Origin: Desulfobulbaceae bacterium
Lineage (GTDB): Bacteria; Desulfobacterota; Desulfobulbia; Desulfobulbales; Desulfocapsaceae
NCBI GenBank assembly: GCA_003249645.1
Contig: QKIH01000014.1
Location: forward strand, 1 to 47,088
DNA: 47,088 nt
Reading direction: 5' to 3'
Shown: piece by piece, positions 42,120 to 47,088 of the stretch
Layout of the letters: every line of letters starts with the position of its first letter
How positions within the stretch are numbered: the stretch's first letter is position 1
The notes under the pieces: generated by a model
Databases searched by the model: none
Told to the model about the DNA's origin: nothing
The model's input: the letters and a program-made list of their open reading frames with translations, nothing else
Made by a program: the position numbers and the translations under genes

Positions 42120-43093
42120 TGGGAACCATCGTTTTAGGAACAGGGTCCTGTCTGCCTGAAAAAAGACTCACCAATGACGACCTTGAGAAAATGGTCGATA
42201 CCAACGATGAGTGGATTGCAACCAGAACAGGAATCAAAGAACGTCGAATCGCCGGGAAGGGCGAAGAGGCGTACATCCTGGCAACCAGAGCTGCTGAAAA
42301 GGCTTTGGCGCAGGCAGGAATTTCCGCGCAGGACATAGACATTATCGTTGTCGCGACCATCAGTAGTCACATGATAATGCCGTCGTGTGCGTGTTTTGTC
42401 CAGAAAGAGCTTGGTGCAGCCAATGCTTTTGCCTATGACATCAATGCGGCCTGCTCTGGTTTCCTGTATGCCTTTGATCTGGCTGACCAGTATGTCAAAG
42501 CTGACCATAATAAAAAAGTGCTTGTTATCGGTGCGGAGACACTTTCAGCACGCGTCAATTGGGAAGACAGAAATACCTGTATTCTTTTTGGCGATGGTGC
42601 CGGGGCTGCTGTATTGGCCTACAGTGATTCTGATCGGGGTATTATGGCGTCAAATCTTCAATCTGACGGCAGCTTATGGAATCTGCTTTACATGCATGGC
42701 CCGCAATCAACCAACAAAGATCTGCAGGATAAGAATAACCACGGGTCTCATATCCTGATGGAAGGTCGAGAAGTATTTAAATATGCAGTGAAAGCGATGG
42801 AAGGTTCTGTTCGTGACGTCCTTGAGCGTGCTGCTGTCGATGTTAAAGACATCAAGCTGGTCATTCCGCATCAGGCTAACATCCGGATTTTAAATAAACT
42901 TCTTGAACGGTTGCAGGTAGATGAAGAGGCTGTCTTTATTAATGTGCAAAAGTATGGTAATACATCGGCTGCTTCAATTCCGATAGCACTTGATGAAGCG
43001 TTTCAGGCCGGGAAAATTTCTAAAGGTGATATGGTATTATTTTGTTCCTTTGGTGGCGGGTTCACTTGGGGAGCATCTTTAATTACGTGGTAA
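42119..43093 (+). CDS. fabH: Beta-ketoacyl-ACP synthase III
   Basis: Condensing enzyme of 324 residues that starts fatty-acid synthesis from acyl-CoA and malonyl-ACP. Catalytic triad C112 (NAACSGFLY), H251 (IPHQANIR) and N281 (YGNTSAAS), at positions expected by comparison with E. coli. Overlaps plsX by one base. The usual next gene, fabD, is not present; an acyl-CoA dehydrogenase follows after 16 bases. Confidence 0.96.
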   Translation: MGTIVLGTGSCLPEKRLTNDDLEKMVDTNDEWIATRTGIKERRIAGKGEEAYILATRAAEKALAQAGISAQDIDIIVVATISSHMIMPSCACFVQKELGAANAFAYDINAACSGFLYAFDLADQYVKADHNKKVLVIGAETLSARVNWEDRNTCILFGDGAGAAVLAYSDSDRGIMASNLQSDGSLWNLLYMHGPQSTNKDLQDKNNHGSHILMEGREVFKYAVKAMEGSVRDVLERAAVDVKDIKLVIPHQANIRILNKLLERLQVDEEAVFINVQKYGNTSAASIPIALDEAFQAGKISKGDMVLFCSFGGGFTWGASLITW

Positions 43094-43109
43094 ATGGAGA
43101 GGGAGAGAA

Positions 43110-44261
43110 ATGGATTATTTTTTATCTGAAGAACAACAGATGATCGTTGATGTTGCTGCACAGATTGCTGACGAGAAGATTATGCCGGTACGTGCTGAAC
43201 TAGACGAAAAACACGAGTTTCCGCGTGCTATTCTGGAAGAGATGGCTCAGGCTGATCTTTTTGGTATTCCGATCCCTGAAGAGTATGGCGGGTTCGGTGG
43301 TTCTACTTTTGAAATCACCATTGCGCTTGAGCAGATCGGTCGTGCCTGTATCGGTGTAGGTACTGCCTTTGCTGCAAACTTTCTTGGTGCCTATCCTATT
43401 ATTATAGGCGGTTCTGAGGAGTTAAAACAGAAATACCTTCCATCTATTGCAGCCGGTAAAAAATACGCAGCTTTCGGTCTCACAGAGGCCAATGCTGGTT
43501 CTGATGCGTCAGGTATACAAACCACTGCCGTTCTCGATGGGGATGAATGGGTTATTAACGGAACAAAACAGTGGATTACCAATGGCGGTGAAGCTGATAT
43601 CTACACCGTTATCGCTATGACCGATAAGAAAAAAGGGGCTAGGGGTGCTTCCATGTTTGTTTTGGAGAAAGGTGACCCTGGATTTTCATTCGGTCCGAAA
43701 GAGAAAAAAATGGGCATCAGAGCATCATCAACCACTGAGCTGATTTTTAAAGATTGCCGTATTCCTAAAGACAGAATTATCGGTCGTCAAGGAACGGGTT
43801 TTATCACCGTCATGAAAACTCTTGACTCTTCCCGACCAGGTATTGCAGCCCTTGGTGTCGGTCTTGCTCAGGGGGCGCTGGATGAGGCGGTTAAATATGC
43901 CAAGCAACGTGTACAGTTCGGCAAACCGATCATTTCATACCAGGCAGTACAGCACATGCTGGCTGATATGGCAATAGGTGTTGAATCCGCGAGAGCATTA
44001 CTCTATCAGTGTGCAAGATATATTGCCGCGAATCCTAAGGACATGTCCAAGGCATCTTCGATGTGTAAAGTATATGCAACAGATGTAGCCATGAAGGTTG
44101 CAACAGATGCTGTACAGGTGCTTGGCGGTTACGGCTATATGAGTGAGTACCCGGTTGAAAAGATGATGCGTGATGCAAAAATCCTCCAGATCTATGAAGG
44201 AACCAACCAGATTCAGAGGAACGTTATCGGACAGGAGCTGAATAGGGAATACTCCAGATAA
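43110..44261 (+). CDS. Acyl-CoA dehydrogenase
   Basis: Flavoenzyme of 383 residues that removes hydrogens from C2-C3 of an acyl-CoA, or acts in reverse. Domains: N-terminal helical (1-115), middle beta domain with FAD-binding FGLTEANAGSDASG and WITNG, C-terminal helical. Catalytic base E363 in QIYEGTNQIQRN. FAD/Etf contacts lie in QVLGGYGYMSEYPVEKMMRD. It precedes etfB and etfA and lies in a fatty-acid synthesis operon, an unusual position. The chain length preference is unknown. Confidence 0.95.
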   Translation: MDYFLSEEQQMIVDVAAQIADEKIMPVRAELDEKHEFPRAILEEMAQADLFGIPIPEEYGGFGGSTFEITIALEQIGRACIGVGTAFAANFLGAYPIIIGGSEELKQKYLPSIAAGKKYAAFGLTEANAGSDASGIQTTAVLDGDEWVINGTKQWITNGGEADIYTVIAMTDKKKGARGASMFVLEKGDPGFSFGPKEKKMGIRASSTTELIFKDCRIPKDRIIGRQGTGFITVMKTLDSSRPGIAALGVGLAQGALDEAVKYAKQRVQFGKPIISYQAVQHMLADMAIGVESARALLYQCARYIAANPKDMSKASSMCKVYATDVAMKVATDAVQVLGGYGYMSEYPVEKMMRDAKILQIYEGTNQIQRNVIGQELNREYSR

Positions 44262-44315
44262 AATTCCAGATACTTTCTATTTCGGCTGAATTAACTATCA
44301 CAATAAGGGTCCTCT

Positions 44316-45095
44316 ATGAAAATTATTGTATGTGTTAAACAGGTACCAGATGCAAAGGATGTGAAGCTTGATCCAAAGACTAATACACTCTCTCGGGAAG
44401 GAGTAGAGTCTATTATGAATCCTTTTGATCAGCATGCACTTGAAGAAGCTGTCAGAATCAAAGAAGCACAGGGTGGTGAGGTTACTGTAATTACTATGGG
44501 ACCTCCACAGGCTGAGGCTGTTCTGCGGGACGCTGTTGCTTGCGGTGCAGATAATGCTGTTTTGATCTCCGACCGGGCTTTTGCCGGCTCTGATACCTGG
44601 GCCACTTCATACACTTTGGGGAGAGCAGTGAAAAAACTCGGCGAGTTTGATCTCGTGCTCTGTGGAAAACAGGCCATTGACGGTGATACTGCCCAGGTGG
44701 GTCCTGGGCTTGCTACTAGACTTGGTATTCCTTTTGTTACCTGTGTTCAGAAAATAAGGGAAACAGACGGCAATACAGTGATTGTTGAGAGGATGATGGA
44801 TGACGGCTACGATGTTGTCAAAGCTTCACTTCCACTTCTGCTCACGGTAGTAAAAGATATCAATGAGCCTCGTGTTCCGAGCCTTAAAGGGAAGATGAAA
44901 GCAAAAAAGGCCAACATTACCATGCTTTCCGCCGCAGATCTAGAAGCAGAGGCTACATGCATAGGTCTGCCAGGATCGCCAACTCAGGTTGTTAATGTGT
45001 TTCCGCCGGAACCGCGTGGAAACAAGGAGATTTTTACCGGATCAGTTGATGAACAGGTGGATAAACTGGTCGCTAAACTGACTCCATACCTTTAA
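44316..45095 (+). CDS. etfB: Electron transfer flavoprotein beta subunit
   Basis: FixA/EtfB-type subunit of 259 residues that binds AMP or FAD and couples to the dehydrogenase. Conserved: IIVCVKQVPDAKDVKLD, NPFDQHALEEAVRIKEAQGG, DRAFAGSDTWATSYTLG and GKQAIDGDTAQVGP. The last two are written as in clostridial Etf involved in butyryl-CoA dehydrogenase, rather than the mitochondrial type. Located between the dehydrogenase and etfA. Confidence 0.95.
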   Translation: MKIIVCVKQVPDAKDVKLDPKTNTLSREGVESIMNPFDQHALEEAVRIKEAQGGEVTVITMGPPQAEAVLRDAVACGADNAVLISDRAFAGSDTWATSYTLGRAVKKLGEFDLVLCGKQAIDGDTAQVGPGLATRLGIPFVTCVQKIRETDGNTVIVERMMDDGYDVVKASLPLLLTVVKDINEPRVPSLKGKMKAKKANITMLSAADLEAEATCIGLPGSPTQVVNVFPPEPRGNKEIFTGSVDEQVDKLVAKLTPYL

Positions 45096-45116
45096 CAGAC
45101 GCTGGGGGGCGAAACT

Positions 45117-46301
45117 ATGATAAATATTGATAAAGATTTATGCATCGGTTGCGGAATATGTGAAAGCCAGTGTCCTTTCAGTGCCATTTCAATGGTTGAC
45201 GGCAAGGCAAAGGCTGGTGACAACTGTACGCTCTGTGGAACGTGTATAGAACATTGTGAACAGGGTGCTATTTCAATGCCTGATCTTACCAAAGCCGTTC
45301 AGGCTGATTTTGGCAGTTGGCAGGGTATATTTGTCTATGCTGAATTCAGAAAAGGAGTTCTTGCAGGGGTTTCTCTTGAACTGCTTGGAATTGGAAGAAA
45401 GCTTGCCGATAAAAAAGGTGTAAAACTTTCTGCTGTCCTCATTGGCTCAAATACCGGTGATACCGATAAGCTGCTCATTCAGCATGGAGCAGATGTTGTG
45501 TACAAGGCAGATCATCCTTCCCTGAAGAATTTTTGTGAAGACAGCTATGCTGCAGTTTTGGGCGATCTTGTAAAAGAGCACAAACCTGAAATTGTTCTTG
45601 CTGGAGCAAGCGCCATTGGAAGATCATTTATTCCTGCCGTTGCAACCAAACTCCATGCCGGACTGACTGCGGACTGCACCGGCCTTGAAATTCGTGAGAG
45701 TGATGGAGCCTTGCTGCAAACAAGACCGGCTTTTGGCGGCAATATCATGGCAACCATTGTATGTGAAAACCACCGTCCTCAGATGGCTACTGTTCGTTCC
45801 AAGGTCATGAAAGCTCTTGAGCCGGATGTACACAGAACAGGTGATATTATTCTTGTTGAACCGGCTGTATCTGCTTTAACCTCAAAAATTGAGGTTCTCG
45901 AATCAGTAGAATCCGAAGGGCTGAAGGTGAATATTCAGGAAGCTGATATTCTTGTTTCCGGTGGACGTGGACTTGAGAGCGCAAAAGGGTTTGAACTTAT
46001 CAGGCAGCTGGCCGACAAACTTGGTGCCGAGGTTTCAGCCTCCCGTGCTGTAGTTGATGCTGGTTGGATTGCGTATCCACATCAGGTTGGTCAGACTGGC
46101 AAAACAGTTGCACCAAAATTGTATATCGCCGTTGGGATATCAGGTGCGATTCAGCATGTTGCCGGTATGCAGTCAGCTGATATTATCGTTGCAATAAACC
46201 GGGATGCAGATGCTCCGATTTTCGATGTTGCTGATTTTGGTATTGTAGGCGATTTGTTTGAAGTGCTGCCTAAATTAATCGAAAAACTCGATCAGAGGTA
46301 A
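45117..46301 (+). CDS. etfA: Electron transfer flavoprotein alpha subunit with N-terminal two-cluster ferredoxin domain
   Basis: FixB/EtfA-type subunit of 394 residues. The N-terminus (1-60) carries two [4Fe-4S] sites: C9, C12, C15, C19 and C37, C40, C43, C47. EtfA domain I follows from about 70 (GIFVYAEFRKG). The FAD domain is at about 280-394 (LVSGGRGLESAKGFELIRQL, then GQTGKTVAPKLYIAVGISGA). The fused ferredoxin would pass electrons to or from a low-potential partner. Starts 21 bases after etfB and is followed after 4 bases by fabG. Confidence 0.95.
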   Translation: MINIDKDLCIGCGICESQCPFSAISMVDGKAKAGDNCTLCGTCIEHCEQGAISMPDLTKAVQADFGSWQGIFVYAEFRKGVLAGVSLELLGIGRKLADKKGVKLSAVLIGSNTGDTDKLLIQHGADVVYKADHPSLKNFCEDSYAAVLGDLVKEHKPEIVLAGASAIGRSFIPAVATKLHAGLTADCTGLEIRESDGALLQTRPAFGGNIMATIVCENHRPQMATVRSKVMKALEPDVHRTGDIILVEPAVSALTSKIEVLESVESEGLKVNIQEADILVSGGRGLESAKGFELIRQLADKLGAEVSASRAVVDAGWIAYPHQVGQTGKTVAPKLYIAVGISGAIQHVAGMQSADIIVAINRDADAPIFDVADFGIVGDLFEVLPKLIEKLDQR

Positions 46302-46305
46302 AAAT

Positions 46306-47037
46306 ATGAGTCTTGAAGGAAAGGTTGCTCTTGTGACAGGAGGCAGTCGCGGTATCGGTCGTGCTATTTGTCTAAGACTGTCAAAAATGGGTGCAAAGGT
46401 TTATGTAAACTATGTCAGTCGTCCAGAGGCTGCCGAAGAAACAAAAAAACTCATTGAAGAACAGGGCGGTACGGCAGAAATCATTGCCTTTGATGTCGCT
46501 GACACAGATGCTGTCCAGGCCGCATTAAAAGAGATCGGGTCTGTAGATATTCTTGTCAATAATGCAGGCATTACCCGTGATGGTCTTATGGCCCGGATGA
46601 AAGAGTCGGACTGGGATGATGTAATGAACACCAATCTCAAAGGTGCCTTCACCTGTGCTAAGGCGGCTGCTCGGTCCATGATGAAAAATCGTTGGGGCAG
46701 AATTATAAATATCACCTCAGTTATAGGTTTTGCCGGCAACGCAGGACAGGCAAATTACGCTGCTGCTAAAGCAGGGCTTGTTGGCTTTACCAAGGCGATG
46801 GCACGGGAGTATGCCTCAAGAGGTATAACCGTTAATGGTGTAGCGCCTGGCTATATCGTGACTGAGATGACGGAAAAACTTCCTGTAGAAGTTCAGGAAA
46901 CTATTAAATCAGAGATACCCATGGCAAGCCTTGGAAGTGTTGAGGATGTTGCCGGTGCGGTTGCATATCTTGCCGGAGATGATGGACGGTACGTTACCGG
47001 CCAGACTCTTCATGTTAACGGCGGAATGTATATGTAG
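46306..47037 (+). CDS. fabG: 3-oxoacyl-ACP reductase
   Basis: Cytoplasmic short-chain dehydrogenase of 243 residues that reduces beta-ketoacyl-ACP with NADPH. Cofactor loop TGGSRGIG (11-18), NNAG (85-88), catalytic S138, Y151 and K155. Family tail VTGQTLHVNGGMYM. Starts 4 bases after etfA, so it is cotranscribed. Further fab genes (acpP, fabF) would be expected just beyond the window. Confidence 0.97.
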   Translation: MSLEGKVALVTGGSRGIGRAICLRLSKMGAKVYVNYVSRPEAAEETKKLIEEQGGTAEIIAFDVADTDAVQAALKEIGSVDILVNNAGITRDGLMARMKESDWDDVMNTNLKGAFTCAKAAARSMMKNRWGRIINITSVIGFAGNAGQANYAAAKAGLVGFTKAMAREYASRGITVNGVAPGYIVTEMTEKLPVEVQETIKSEIPMASLGSVEDVAGAVAYLAGDDGRYVTGQTLHVNGGMYM

Positions 47038-47057
47038 AAAAATCAGAGATGATTTTT
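47038..47057 (+). terminator. Weak hairpin after fabG
   Basis: AAAAATCA and TGATTTTT form a perfect 8-bp stem with loop GAGA immediately after the fabG stop. Low G+C makes it a weak terminator; partial attenuation before a following gene is possible. Confidence 0.35.
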
Positions 47058-47088
47058 CATTTGGCTAGTTTGTAAAAACTGAGTAAAT

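Overview
The window looks like the chromosome of an anaerobic Desulfobacterota-type (Desulfobulbales-like) Gram-negative bacterium. This is inferred from gene content: an electron-transfer flavoprotein alpha subunit fused to a two-cluster ferredoxin domain, a COG4752 RNA methyltransferase beside rplS, a DUF342/FapA protein, a TIGR03960-type radical SAM/DUF2344 fusion, an mla lipid-transport operon and a monohaem cytochrome lipoprotein. There are no tRNA or rRNA genes, CRISPR arrays, insertion sequences, integrases or prophage genes. The region reads as stable core genome, not an island, and I see no dramatic new defence or mobile system.

Layout. 1-3961 (minus): TetR regulator, RND membrane-fusion protein and RND pump (pump cut by the window edge), a drug/metal-efflux operon. 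4262-7741 (plus): CcdA-like thiol transporter, FapA-like protein, RarD-like permease, ending in a symmetric terminator shared with tex. 7816-9945 (minus): tex. 10099-10725 (plus): a methyltransferase, separated from tex by a strong inverted repeat. 10739-23237 (minus): yhhQ behind what I read as a preQ1-I riboswitch and its promoter, a TRIC/UPF0126 channel, a YhcH/TabA protein, the yhaN-yhaO nuclease-like pair, a cytochrome c lipoprotein, a GT4 glycosyltransferase, dacB and the large radical SAM protein. 23471-24703 (plus): a periplasmic AMIN-domain protein with a 3 x 48-bp repeat, convergent with the next operon.

24704-33557 (minus) is one long translation/secretion gene string, in transcription order ffh, rpsP, khpA, rimM, COG4752 methyltransferase, rplS, rnhB, yraN, pdxA, tmk, TPR lipoprotein, LolB-like lipoprotein. 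trmD, which normally follows rimM, is missing here. A strong terminator follows rplS and decides the start of rnhB. 33751-35920 (minus) holds a small membrane protein, an exported OB-like protein and RNase D.

36162-40181 (plus): a good sigma70 promoter overlapped by a Fur-like palindrome drives mlaE-F-D-A-C plus a stand-alone cyclic-nucleotide-binding protein, for outer-membrane phospholipid asymmetry. 40354-47037 (plus): yceD-rpmF-plsX-fabH, then an acyl-CoA dehydrogenase, etfB, ferredoxin-fused etfA, then fabG. This is a fatty-acid synthesis operon in which flavin electron-transfer genes sit where fabD is usually found. The items most worth follow-up are the preQ1 riboswitch leader, the acyl-CoA dehydrogenase/Etf insertion in the fab operon, the missing trmD and three unexplained palindromic control regions.
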